Of a stretch of 64,000 nucleotides of DNA, positions 10,601-18,063 are shown one piece after another. The notes under the pieces were generated by a model. The model worked only from the letters and a program-made list of their open reading frames with translations. It did not search any database and was not told the origin of the DNA. The stretch comes from Oscillospiraceae bacterium (GTDB taxonomy: Bacteria > Bacillota_A > Clostridia > Oscillospirales > Ruminococcaceae): assembly GCA_017523995.1 (NCBI GenBank), contig JAFWUX010000223.1, positions 1-64,000 on the forward strand, given 5' to 3'. The translations under genes were made by a program, and so were the position numbers. Numbering within the stretch: the stretch's first letter is position 1; each line of letters opens with the position of its first letter.

Positions 10601-12453
10601 ATCAGATGGAGGATGTGATTCAGGTCACATTCTGGAATCCGGAAACTGACATTCAATGTTATAACCAGATTCCGGAAAATGTCGTGATTTACGGCTATGA
10701 GAAATCCACGGCGCATGATTTAGCGGACGAATACGGTTATCAGTTTGTTGCGCTGGAAGGCAATCCGCCGAATCTCACTGTGCCGGACACCACGACAACC
10801 ACGACCGCCGCAACAACAACCACGACCACCACGACCTTCACCACCACAACCACCCCCGCAGTGACCACGACCGCGCTCACCGGCGAATGCGGCGCAGAGG
10901 GCAGCAATGTCACATGGACGCTTGCAGACGGCGTGCTGACGATCAGCGGCAAGGGTGCTATGAAAGATTACAGTAATAGCAAGCGCACCCCGTGGTATAA
11001 TTCCAAAGATGTGCAGCGCATCATCATTGAGGACGGCGTTACGCATATCGGAGATGACGCATTTGGATTCTGCGAAAATCTGACGGAGATTTCGATTCCG
11101 GCAAGCTTGACCAGCATGGACGCCGGCAGTGTATTCTATGCCTGTGACGGTCTGACCAAAATTGAGGTTGCAGCAGATAATCCGAGCTTTGTCTCCAAAG
11201 ACGGTGTGCTCTTTTCAAAGGACATGACAGAACTGCTCCGCTATCCGGCAGCAGAAGAAGGAACATCCTATGTGATACCGGACAGTGTGAAAACGATCAA
11301 AAAATATGCGTTTATGGATGCGAAAAAGCTGACGGAGATCAAGCTGCCGGACGGGCTGACAAGCATCGAAGACAAAGCATTCTTCAATGATAGTTTCCTG
11401 ATTACTGTTTCCATTCCGGACAGTGTGGAAAATATCGGAAACGGCGTGTTTATTGGCTGTTTGCAGCTGAACGAAATTTCTGTCGGAGAAAAGAATCCGA
11501 ATTATTGTTCGGAAAACGGCGTGCTGTATTCCAAGGACAAAACCGTTCTGGTGGCGTATCCGGCTGGAAATGACAGAACAGAATACACAATTCCGAATGG
11601 CGTTACAACAATTGCAGACAGTGCGTTCTACGATGCGATGAAGCTGACTAAGATTGCTGTTCCAGATGGGGTACTGACGATTTCAGAAGGTGCGTTCAAT
11701 TGCTGCTTCAGTCTGTCAGATATCACGCTGCCGGAAAGCCTGACGGAGATTGGGAATATGGCTTTTAACTATTGCAGCAATCTGGAGGCAATTACAGTTC
11801 CGGGTAATGTAAAGAGTGTTGGCAGTTCCGGTTTCGGCTTATGCCAGAAGCTGACAGCAATTACGTTTGAGAATCCGAATTGTGAGATTTATGATTACAA
11901 AGGCACAATTCCTGAACAAGCTGCGATCCGCGGCTATGCAGATTCGACCGCGCAGGCATATGCGGAGAAATACAACCGCACATTTGAACTGCTGGAGGGC
12001 GAGCCGCCTGTTCCGGTCACAACTCCTGCCGTGACAACCACGACGAGTGAGACTACGACAGAATCCACCACAAGCGAAACCACGACAAGCGAGACCACGA
12101 CAGAATCCACCACAAGCGAGACCACAACGAGCGAGACTACGACAGAATCCACCACCAGTGATACCACGACAAGCGAAACCACGACCGAAACCACATCAAG
12201 CGAAACAACATCAACCCAGACCACGCCGCCCGAAACCACCACGACGCCCACAAACGGCGACACGGACGGCGACGGCGAGATCAGCAACCGCGACGCAATG
12301 CTCCTGATCCGCTATGTCAACGGCTGGGACGGCATCGAGCTGGACACCGCCGCAGCCGATATCGACGGCGACGGCGAGGTCAGCAACCGCGATGCAATGA
12401 TCCTGATCCGTTACGTCAACGGCTGGGAAGGCTACGACCAGTATTTCCAGTGA
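7666..12453 (+). CDS. Large BspA-type leucine-rich repeat protein with dockerin
   Basis: 1,595 residues starting at ATG 7666 after AAGGAGG. A signal peptide (MNRMKMLAFLSAACLTF...VFA) is followed by three blocks that each open with CGA(E/A)G(D/S)N-L.W and contain the bacterial phrase LTISG.G.M..Y, then many LRR_5 repeats (VTIPEGVT.I...AF..C..L). The third block is set off by a Thr linker near residue 1045-1065. A Thr/Ser/Glu-rich linker of TTSETTTES units precedes a C-terminal dockerin with two near-identical halves (DGDGEISNRDAMLLIRYVNG and DGDGEVSNRDAMILIRYVNG). LRR_5 proteins of this kind mediate adhesion to host or bacterial surfaces; exact ligand unknown. No catalytic motif seen. Confidence 0.93.
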   Translation: MNRMKMLAFLSAACLTFTGGAGAFPLQPAMTVFAEDTGTAASSGECGAAGDNLKWEYDGNGTLTISGSGAMKNYSYSDDAPWKKSLGSSIKTVVMKEGVTSVGAYAFYSHSALEQVTLPESLTEIGSSAFSSCRKLKSISVPAGVEKIGSSAFGYTDALERIDVAADNANYCSVDGVFFNKAQTTLYNYPRSKEGTSYVIPDTVTYINSNAFYYTNYLKTVTIPESVIGIGDYNFYRCAELTELAIPSKVTLYTYSRVVRGCPKLEKLTVSADNASCCAVDNVLFMKDMKTLLCYAAGKPEASYTVPDTVTNLSEYAFSYNGNLKEVTLPSGITKLSGSLFYNCDALEKVTLPDSITEIGNYTFGYCKSLSEIVIPAGVTKIGSNAFYSNDALTEIDLPVTVEEIESYALSAGKNLESVTIRNPECKIYDSASTISKSAVICGVAGSTAQDYAEKYNREFMEIGETALPAASGTFGEEDCLKWEYDGNGTLTITGTGKMPNYAEGEYSSNPDAPWKRYRNLIQHAVIGEGVQNVGADAFYKCKKMTDISLPDTVEDFGYYCFSGCASLQKLVIPAGVKELENGYNFITGCTALTAIEASPENPAFTSQDGVLYTRDMTGIVRYPAGKTDPKVTIPEGITTIGSDAFTDCLNVQTIRLPDSMTSVTALYGCKNQTAFEIGESNPNFSVIDGVLFSKDGKSIVRYPLGKEGAYVIPDGTTGLSQRAFANAEKLTEVYMPDSLAECGALYLPFYTEFSLFDYCTALTSVRLPDGIRMIPYGMFAECSSLKSVTIPEGVTDICTYAFAGCSALSDIKLPESLLDIRHDAFDNCGLNKLTLPAGIAYFDSSDFGSRLDVVTLMNPFCYIKSCGCKTLCGYRGSTAETYAAEHNLNFMPLESEIPDILFTGDCGANEDDYYMPSDSLKWSVSKEHELIFTGTGEMMDYFHMTGRTIPWDRFGKGGQITHVVVSKDVPTIAHDTFYQMEDVIQVTFWNPETDIQCYNQIPENVVIYGYEKSTAHDLADEYGYQFVALEGNPPNLTVPDTTTTTTAATTTTTTTTFTTTTTPAVTTTALTGECGAEGSNVTWTLADGVLTISGKGAMKDYSNSKRTPWYNSKDVQRIIIEDGVTHIGDDAFGFCENLTEISIPASLTSMDAGSVFYACDGLTKIEVAADNPSFVSKDGVLFSKDMTELLRYPAAEEGTSYVIPDSVKTIKKYAFMDAKKLTEIKLPDGLTSIEDKAFFNDSFLITVSIPDSVENIGNGVFIGCLQLNEISVGEKNPNYCSENGVLYSKDKTVLVAYPAGNDRTEYTIPNGVTTIADSAFYDAMKLTKIAVPDGVLTISEGAFNCCFSLSDITLPESLTEIGNMAFNYCSNLEAITVPGNVKSVGSSGFGLCQKLTAITFENPNCEIYDYKGTIPEQAAIRGYADSTAQAYAEKYNRTFELLEGEPPVPVTTPAVTTTTSETTTESTTSETTTSETTTESTTSETTTSETTTESTTSDTTTSETTTETTSSETTSTQTTPPETTTTPTNGDTDGDGEISNRDAMLLIRYVNGWDGIELDTAAADIDGDGEVSNRDAMILIRYVNGWEGYDQYFQ

Positions 12454-12467
12454 TCCCGCAGCAAAAC

Positions 12468-12496
12468 GGCAGCCTGTGTGAACTGCGCAGGCTGCC
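12468..12496 (+). terminator. Weak intercistronic hairpin
   Basis: GGCAGCCTG and CAGGCTGCC form a 9 bp stem followed only by TTTG, between the stop at 12453 and the start at 12527. It is more likely a processing or partial-attenuation hairpin than a full stop, because no new promoter is visible before the next gene. Confidence 0.5.
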
Positions 12497-12526
12497 TTTG
12501 CCGCAGACTGATAGAAGGAGAAAAAC

Positions 12527-15500
12527 ATGAAGCGACTCAAATCTTTGCTCACCGCCGCAGCGATGATGCTGTCACTGTGCGGGGGCGTTCTGCCGCAGAA
12601 TGCCGCGCTGCCGGTCTCTGCGGAAACGGATTCCGGCATATCATATGACGAGGAGACCGATACCCTGACACTGTCCGGAAAGCTTAACGGATTTCTCATG
12701 GATTATGGTTCTGCAAAGCACGTTGTCTGCAAAGAAGGAACGATCTTTCCGGAAAATTCCGCCATCTTTTTTGCGGGGAAGCAGCAGCTGGAAACCGTTG
12801 ACCTTTCCAACGCGGATTTTTCGGGCGTAACAAACATGAGCCGGATGTTCAGCGGTTGCCGGAATCTGACATCTGTGAACCTCAACGGAATTGACACCCG
12901 AAATGTCGTGTCTATGAGCGAATTGTTTCTCGAGTGCCAATCACTGAAAGAAATGGATCTTCGTGTACTGGATACCTCTGCTGTTGAGGATGCTTCCGGT
13001 ATATTCTTCGGATGCGAAAGTCTGAAAACGCTGAATCTTTCCGGCATGGATTTCCGGAACGCAGAATCTTTTTCCGGTATGTTCAAGTTCTGCACAATGC
13101 TGACGGATGTGGACCTCAGCTCCATACAAACACCGAATGTCAAAAACTTTGACGGCATGTTCTATGAATGCCCGAGCCTGACTTCGGTCGATTTCTCCGG
13201 AATGGACACCGGCAGTGCCGTCACAATGGCGGAAATGTTTCTGGACTGCAATTCACTCACGCAGCTTGATCTCAGCGGATTTGATACTGCAAATGTGAAT
13301 GATATGACTGACATGTTCTTTCGCTGCACATCTCTGCAGGAACTTGATCTCGGTTCATTTGATACCGCTCGAGCCGCAAACACGAAAAGAATGTTCTCTG
13401 ATTGCAGAAATCTGAATCGAATTATCGTGTCAGAGCTTTGGAATATGGAGAATGTCGAGGATTCGAGTGACATGTTCAAGCGCTGCGATATGTTGGGCGG
13501 CGGAAACGGTACAGGATATGACGGCACACATTTGGATGCAGAATATGCACGCATTGACACCGCAGATACACCGGGCTATCTGTCGCTGCGTTCGCAATTG
13601 GAGACCACTGCCGCACTGACCACTACAACTGAACCGGTCACCACGACAAACGAAACGACAGCCACGACCACAACAACTGCGGCTGTTACAACGACAGAAG
13701 CGACCACAACAACGGTCACGACGACCACGACCGCCGAGCCGAAAGCCGAAATTCAGATCGCCAAAGTGAACCCGGACGGCGAGTCGGTTCAGAGCGCGAA
13801 ACTGAAACTTTCCTACGAAAGCTTCATCGGCAGCGAGAATACATTTGCAGAGGAAAATCTGGAATATGATCTTCATCTTGCCGTCCTCAATTTCGGCGAG
13901 CATGGCGAGAGCATCACATGGTATTCCGGCAGAAGACCGCTGACGATCCGGAATCTGCCGGACGGATATTATAAATTGCAGGAACTTTCTGCGCCCTCTG
14001 ACTATGAAAAGGCAGAGGATATCCGGTTCGAGATCATCAACAAAAAAGCTGCGCTGATCGAGGAATCCGGCAAAAAAATTCCGGTTGAGGAGAATCTGAT
14101 CGTCATGGTGGACGAGCCGGAGACAACCACGACGACCACGACAACTACTACGACCACTACTACCACAACGACGACTACCACTACCACAACAACAACCACA
14201 ACAACTACGACAACTACGACAACTACGACAACTACGACAACTACGACAACCACAACCACAACCACTACCACCACGACCACCACCGAGCCGGTCACCACAA
14301 CGACCGAAGCCGTCACGACAACGGTGCTCACCACGACCGAACCGGTGACAACCACCGCCGTCACGGTCACAACACCCGCGCCGCGCGCCGATATCGAGAT
14401 CGACAAGCAGGATCTCAGCGGGGAGCAGGTGGTCGGCGCTGTCCTGATGCTGAACGGCAAGGACGCCGACGGCAATGACATTCTGTTCCCGCAGAACGAC
14501 CTCGAATACGGCATGGATACGGAGATCATCCTGAGCGATGAAAAGCAGCTCCAGTGGGTTTCCGGCAGCATGTCGCTGACCGTGCGAAATCTGCCGGAAG
14601 GTACGTATTATCTGCGCGAATCGGTCGCGCCGGACGGCTATGCGGCAGCGGATATGATCACATTCGAGATCAGCGGCGGCAAGATCGTCCGGATCAATGA
14701 TGTCCCTGCGGATACGAATGCGGTCGTCATGGTCGATGAACGGCTCGAACCGGCTGCCACCACGACCGTCACCACGACCGCGCCGCCGGCAGGCATCCGG
14801 ATCCACAAGCAGGATCTCGGCGGCAATGATCTTGCGGGCGCAGAGCTTTCGCTGAACGGTACGGACGCAGAAGGACTGAATATCTCGTTTGCGAGCCGGA
14901 ATCTGGAATACGGCGCAGATACGAAGATCCTGCTGTCTGATACGGTCATGCTGCGGTGGATCACCGGCACAGAGCCGCTGACGATCCGGAACCTGAAGGA
15001 CGGCACCTACGAGCTGTCTGAGATGACGGCGCCGGAAGGCTATGAGCGCGCGGCTGCCATGACCTTTGTGATCCGCAACGGCAGGATCGCCGCAGTCAAC
15101 GATGCCGCGGCGGACACCGATGCGATCATCATGGTCGATGCGCAGATCACGACGACCACGACAACTGTCACCACGACCGAGCCGGTCACGACAACAACAA
15201 CCACCACCACGACCGAGCCGGTCACGACTACAACAACGACCACGACAACCGAGCCGGTCACGACTACAACAACGACCACGACAACCGAGCCGGTCACGAC
15301 AACAACAACGACCACGACAACCGAATCGGTCACGACAACAACAACGACCACCACGACCGAGCCGGTCACGACAACAACAACGACCACCACGACCGAGCCG
15401 GTCACGACAACAACAACGACCACCACGACCGAACCGGTCACGACGACAACGACGACCACAACGACCGAGCCGATCACGACGACAACGACCACAACGACCG

Positions 15501-15991
15501 AGCCGGTCACGACAACCACGACCACCACGACCGAGCCAGTCACGACAACAACGACCACAACGACCGAGCCGGTCACGACCACAACAACGACCACAACGAC
15601 CGAACCGGTCACCACGACAACGGATACCACCACGACTGAATCCGAGACAACGACCTCGGAGACAACGACTGCTTCTGAAACAGCGCCGACTGTGACCGAG
15701 CCGACCGGCACGGAGCCCACGGGTACGGAACCGACCGGCACCGAACCGGCTGTCACAGAGCCGACCACGACCGAACCGCTCGCGGGCGATGTCAACGGGG
15801 ACGGCACGGTGGACAATGCGGATGCGATGCGCCTGCGCCGGTATGTCAACGGCTGGAAGGACATCGACCTTGCGCCGGATACCGCGGATATCGACGGCGA
15901 CGGTGAGGTGACGATCTGCGATGCGATGATCCTTGCGCGCTATGTCAGCGGCTGGGAAGGCTATGACCAATACTTCAAAAAGCGGGAATAA
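12527..15991 (+). CDS. DUF285 (BspA-like) / three SpaA-like prealbumin domains / dockerin protein
   Basis: 1,154 residues, ATG at 12527 after AGAAGGAG. After a signal peptide come DUF285-type repeats (residues about 60-340; units like LDLSGFDTANVNDMTDMFF.C). Three modules follow that resemble SpaA/Cna-B prealbumin-like domains (near residues 405-525, 620-735 and 755-870), each ending in an E..AP.GY element (QELSAPSDYE, ESVAPDGYAA, EMTAPEGYER). The modules are joined by Thr tracts, including a run of 54 consecutive Thr residues and a TTTTTTTTEPVT repeat array. A C-terminal dockerin matches the SNRDAM subtype. SpaA-like domains often carry intramolecular isopeptide bonds and act as rigid stalks in pili and adhesins; that role here is inferred. 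Probably cotranscribed with the preceding LRR gene. Confidence 0.9.
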   Translation: MKRLKSLLTAAAMMLSLCGGVLPQNAALPVSAETDSGISYDEETDTLTLSGKLNGFLMDYGSAKHVVCKEGTIFPENSAIFFAGKQQLETVDLSNADFSGVTNMSRMFSGCRNLTSVNLNGIDTRNVVSMSELFLECQSLKEMDLRVLDTSAVEDASGIFFGCESLKTLNLSGMDFRNAESFSGMFKFCTMLTDVDLSSIQTPNVKNFDGMFYECPSLTSVDFSGMDTGSAVTMAEMFLDCNSLTQLDLSGFDTANVNDMTDMFFRCTSLQELDLGSFDTARAANTKRMFSDCRNLNRIIVSELWNMENVEDSSDMFKRCDMLGGGNGTGYDGTHLDAEYARIDTADTPGYLSLRSQLETTAALTTTTEPVTTTNETTATTTTTAAVTTTEATTTTVTTTTTAEPKAEIQIAKVNPDGESVQSAKLKLSYESFIGSENTFAEENLEYDLHLAVLNFGEHGESITWYSGRRPLTIRNLPDGYYKLQELSAPSDYEKAEDIRFEIINKKAALIEESGKKIPVEENLIVMVDEPETTTTTTTTTTTTTTTTTTTTTTTTTTTTTTTTTTTTTTTTTTTTTTTTTTTTTTEPVTTTTEAVTTTVLTTTEPVTTTAVTVTTPAPRADIEIDKQDLSGEQVVGAVLMLNGKDADGNDILFPQNDLEYGMDTEIILSDEKQLQWVSGSMSLTVRNLPEGTYYLRESVAPDGYAAADMITFEISGGKIVRINDVPADTNAVVMVDERLEPAATTTVTTTAPPAGIRIHKQDLGGNDLAGAELSLNGTDAEGLNISFASRNLEYGADTKILLSDTVMLRWITGTEPLTIRNLKDGTYELSEMTAPEGYERAAAMTFVIRNGRIAAVNDAAADTDAIIMVDAQITTTTTTVTTTEPVTTTTTTTTTEPVTTTTTTTTTEPVTTTTTTTTTEPVTTTTTTTTTESVTTTTTTTTTEPVTTTTTTTTTEPVTTTTTTTTTEPVTTTTTTTTTEPITTTTTTTTEPVTTTTTTTTEPVTTTTTTTTEPVTTTTTTTTTEPVTTTTDTTTTESETTTSETTTASETAPTVTEPTGTEPTGTEPTGTEPAVTEPTTTEPLAGDVNGDGTVDNADAMRLRRYVNGWKDIDLAPDTADIDGDGEVTICDAMILARYVSGWEGYDQYFKKRE
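14123..14284 (+). repeat. Run of 54 consecutive threonine codons
   Basis: Every codon from 14123 to 14284 is ACN, using all four Thr codons, with a local 9 bp ACAACTACG repeat. The tract separates the first and second SpaA-like domains and is a candidate for heavy O-glycosylation and for length variation. Confidence 0.95.
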
Positions 15992-15998
15992 ACCCGCA

Positions 15999-16039
15999 GA
16001 AAAACCGGCGGATCCTCATGCGGGATCTGCCGGTTTTTG
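15999..16039 (+). terminator. Intrinsic terminator after the DUF285/SpaA-like gene
   Basis: AAAACCGGC-G-GATCC pairs with GGATC-T-GCCGGTTTTT about 10 nt after the stop at 15991, with a T run at the 3' end. An A run upstream gives partial two-way function. Confidence 0.8.
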
Positions 16040-16099
16040 CAGATTCAGGGCATCCGCATTTGGCATTTTCCCGCTTTGGCATATGGCAGGCAGCGGATC

Positions 16100-16107
16100 T
16101 GTCAAAT
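16100..16107. repeat. Left 8 bp target-site duplication
   Basis: TGTCAAAT, repeated in the same orientation at 17856-17863, directly outside the inverted termini GTAAGCGCCAAC. A duplication of 8 bp is the length known for IS66-family elements. Confidence 0.75.
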
Positions 16108-16358
16108 GTAAGCGCCAACCATTCTAGGCTCCCTTAATAAAGAAACGAGCCGAGGGAAAATCCTCGGCTCTAAGTGTATCAATGTAACGCAAACTGTACA
16201 CAACTGTATGAAACAGTGTAACGCCTACTGTAGCTCACTGTATGTTTGCCTGCAATATGCCGGCAGAGAGAAGCTCCACGGTAAGCGTAAACCCAATTTA
16301 CGCGAATCAAGTTCTTCAGACAAAAGGAAATGTCCCCTGCATTGGCTCGGTTCAGACA

Positions 16359-17630
16359 TCACTCAGCCCAGATCTCTGTTGGTTCTGCTTCATAAACGAG
16401 TATCATGGCATCGTACATATCTTCAGGAGCAAAATCAAGCTGATAGAACGGCTTAAAAAGCTTAATAATGATGTTGTACTGCTCACCAAGTGAGCCGGTT
16501 TTCATCGGATTGTGGATCTTTTCATATACAGGATCATTTTCCGGTACGGAGCTGAAATCAAGATAGCACATATTTTCATCAGTGTACTTTACCTGATAGG
16601 CAAGCGGGTCGTCAGAACAGAATTTGTGGATTTCACGGCCGTTTTTGCCCGGAAGATTATCTTTTGTGATGTAGAAATCAGTACCGATCGCGAAGTATGC
16701 TTCGCCGAGATCATCATGAAGGAATTTTCCGAGATAAGTAGCCCCGGAAGACCGGTTCTTTGTCATGTGACCGTTGTGACAGGAGAGCATGAGACGGCTG
16801 TCATGATCGTTTTCTTCAATACCGAGCGCCCACAACACATTTTCCTTCATCTGCGTGTCACGGTACAGAGACGAGAAGCGTTGTTTCTCGCGGTATTCCA
16901 TATAGCATCTGAGCATATCAAACGCACGGCGGGCTGTCGCAAACTTTTCTTTTCCTGCCGCCGCTTCATATCTGCTCTGATCTGCATCCAGTTCCTTAGC
17001 TGATTCATCGATAAAAGAGATGATCTTATCATAATCTGATTTGCGGTAGGTATCTTCTTCTGTTCCGAAGAGTTCATCAAGGGACGATGATACTTCCGCT
17101 GCTTTTTCAGGAGCAGTCAGTGCGTAGAAATCTTTTATTACTTTGACAGCGCACATATCATTCTGTATATCTGCACCGTAGATGCGTACCTTGTCATTCT
17201 CAGCGGCCGTTTCGTTATATTCACGCATCCATTTGATAAGCGCGCACATCTCGTCTGTCCGGTAAATACGGTACCCGAGCTTTCGTGTGATATCTTCAGC
17301 AGTACCTTCGCCGCCGTTTATATACTCGTTTGCAAGCGCACATCCGCCGAAATCACCCTCGAGTATCAATCCACGCACATTTGTAGTCTCGACCAGAGTT
17401 CTGAATACAGAAAGTTTGAGTTCCTGAAATTCTTTATTACCATGTGTAGCTTCGCCAAGTGCGATGATTCGTGCGTTATCCGGAACAGTGAGGGATTCTA
17501 CAGCTGTGACGGTGTCTCCGAAACGATCTATCTTAGAGGGCTTCCAATGGATCTGAGTTGCTCCGAGACCGCCCGCCAGTGCAAGAATCACGGCAGATGT
17601 TATAATAATACCTGCTTTTTTCATTTTCAT
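16359..17630 (-). CDS. Erythromycin esterase-like hydrolase (Ere family), membrane-anchored or secreted
   Basis: 423 residues, ATG at 17630 4 nt after AAAGGA. An N-terminal hydrophobic segment (residues 6-24) indicates a signal peptide or anchor. The body matches the Ere/succinoglycan-biosynthesis-like family: GEATHGNKEF (H63), LEGDFGG (E91) and SCHNGHMTK correspond to the conserved His/Glu/His regions of EreA and EreB, where they act in macrolide lactone hydrolysis. Many chromosomal homologues are not macrolide esterases, so resistance is not claimed. Secretion would be unusual for a classical Ere, which is cytosolic. It is the sole cargo of the 16108-17855 mobile element. A plausible promoter (AAGACA-17-TATAAT) lies at 17684-17712 within the element. 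Confidence 0.8.
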   Translation of the reverse strand: MKMKKAGIIITSAVILALAGGLGATQIHWKPSKIDRFGDTVTAVESLTVPDNARIIALGEATHGNKEFQELKLSVFRTLVETTNVRGLILEGDFGGCALANEYINGGEGTAEDITRKLGYRIYRTDEMCALIKWMREYNETAAENDKVRIYGADIQNDMCAVKVIKDFYALTAPEKAAEVSSSLDELFGTEEDTYRKSDYDKIISFIDESAKELDADQSRYEAAAGKEKFATARRAFDMLRCYMEYREKQRFSSLYRDTQMKENVLWALGIEENDHDSRLMLSCHNGHMTKNRSSGATYLGKFLHDDLGEAYFAIGTDFYITKDNLPGKNGREIHKFCSDDPLAYQVKYTDENMCYLDFSSVPENDPVYEKIHNPMKTGSLGEQYNIIIKLFKPFYQLDFAPEDMYDAMILVYEAEPTEIWAE

Positions 17631-17683
17631 ATAGTCCTTTCGTTCGTGTAATCGTTTCTGTCTGTAATTCAGACTGTAATCGA

Positions 17684-17712
17684 ATTATAGCACAAATTGC
17701 GGCAGATGTCTT
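17684..17712 (-). promoter_or_regulatory. Promoter inside the mobile cassette
   Basis: Minus strand AAGACA (17712-17707), 17 nt, TATAAT (17689-17684), about 55 nt upstream of the esterase-like start; the -35 matches 4 of 6 consensus bases. Confidence 0.55.
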
Positions 17713-17855
17713 GTGTTTAACATTACTTTATATTACAGTTTTGTAACGTAGAAATATAAAGCAGCTTGGAGGACTGATCGACGCCCTCAGAAATCTGCGG
17801 GTGTTATTGCTCCTTTTTATTCTTCTGTGGAGGGCTGGTGGGAGTTGGCGCTTAC

Positions 17856-17863
17856 TGTCAAAT
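17856..17863. repeat. Right 8 bp target-site duplication
   Basis: TGTCAAAT, identical to 16100-16107; its last base is also the first base of the 21 bp-period array that follows. Confidence 0.75.
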
Positions 17864-17936
17864 GCAGCTTACCCCCGAAAAATTGCAGCTTACCCCCGTT
17901 TTTTTGCAACTTACCCCCTGTTTTTTGCATCTTACC
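17863..17936. repeat. 21 bp-period direct repeat array, possible IS21-family end remnant
   Basis: TGCAGCTTACCCCC at 17863 and 17884, TGCAACTTACCCCC at 17905 and TGCATCTTACC at 17926: starts are exactly 21 bp apart, two helical turns. IS21-family termini are known to carry several short direct repeats bound by transposase, often of TGCA..T.ACCCC type. No istA or istB gene is nearby, so this would be a solo end. Alternatively it is an array of operator sites, since it ends 10 bp before the -35 of the next gene. Confidence 0.6.
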
Positions 17937-17945
17937 GGAAACCGG

Positions 17946-17975
17946 TTGACTTTCAGCGCAATATCATTATATAAT
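17946..17975 (+). promoter_or_regulatory. Promoter of the LRR/transglutaminase gene
   Basis: TTGACT (17946-17951), 18 nt spacer, TATAAT (17970-17975), about 90 nt before ATG 18064. It abuts the 21 bp repeat array. Together with the cassette end, the array and the leader, this fills the gene-free 17631-18063 stretch. Confidence 0.75.
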
Positions 17976-18063
17976 AAGTGTAATCAGTTGATTGCGGTGC
18001 GCACACAATGATCTGACATCAAATCTTGCAATACATACAGTATCATAGAGGGAGGATTATCAC

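Larger units (their letters stand above)
16108..17855. mobile_element. Non-autonomous IS66-like element (mobile insertion cassette) carrying an erythromycin-esterase-like gene
   Basis: The 1,748 bp element begins GTAAGCGCCAAC (16108-16119) and ends GTTGGCGCTTAC (17844-17855), a perfect 12 bp inverted repeat, flanked by TGTCAAAT direct repeats. IS66-family elements typically have GTAA-starting inverted ends and 8 bp duplications. No transposase frame fits inside: the only convincing gene is the minus-strand esterase-like CDS. It is therefore best read as a cassette mobilised in trans. The left 250 bp is non-coding and holds a 9 bp hairpin (GAGCCGAGG/CCTCGGCTC at 16147-16170) and scattered TGTAACGC motifs. 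Family assignment rests on end sequence and duplication length only. Confidence 0.7.

Noticed and set aside
13430..15970. 846-codon open frame on the minus strand opposite the DUF285/SpaA-like gene
   Set aside because: Arg/Cys/Gly-rich low complexity produced by reading Thr/dockerin codons backwards; no ribosome site; the plus-strand frame has domains and a signal peptide.
16208..16493. Short overlapping plus-strand frames inside the left part of the mobile element, considered as a transposase remnant
   Set aside because: No recognisable DDE, orfB or accessory motif, no ribosome site; partly antisense to the esterase-like gene.
16099..17864. 10 bp target duplication CTGTCAAATG with 11 bp ends
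   Set aside because: Equally consistent with the bases, but the 12 bp GTAA-starting ends with 8 bp duplication match a known family better.
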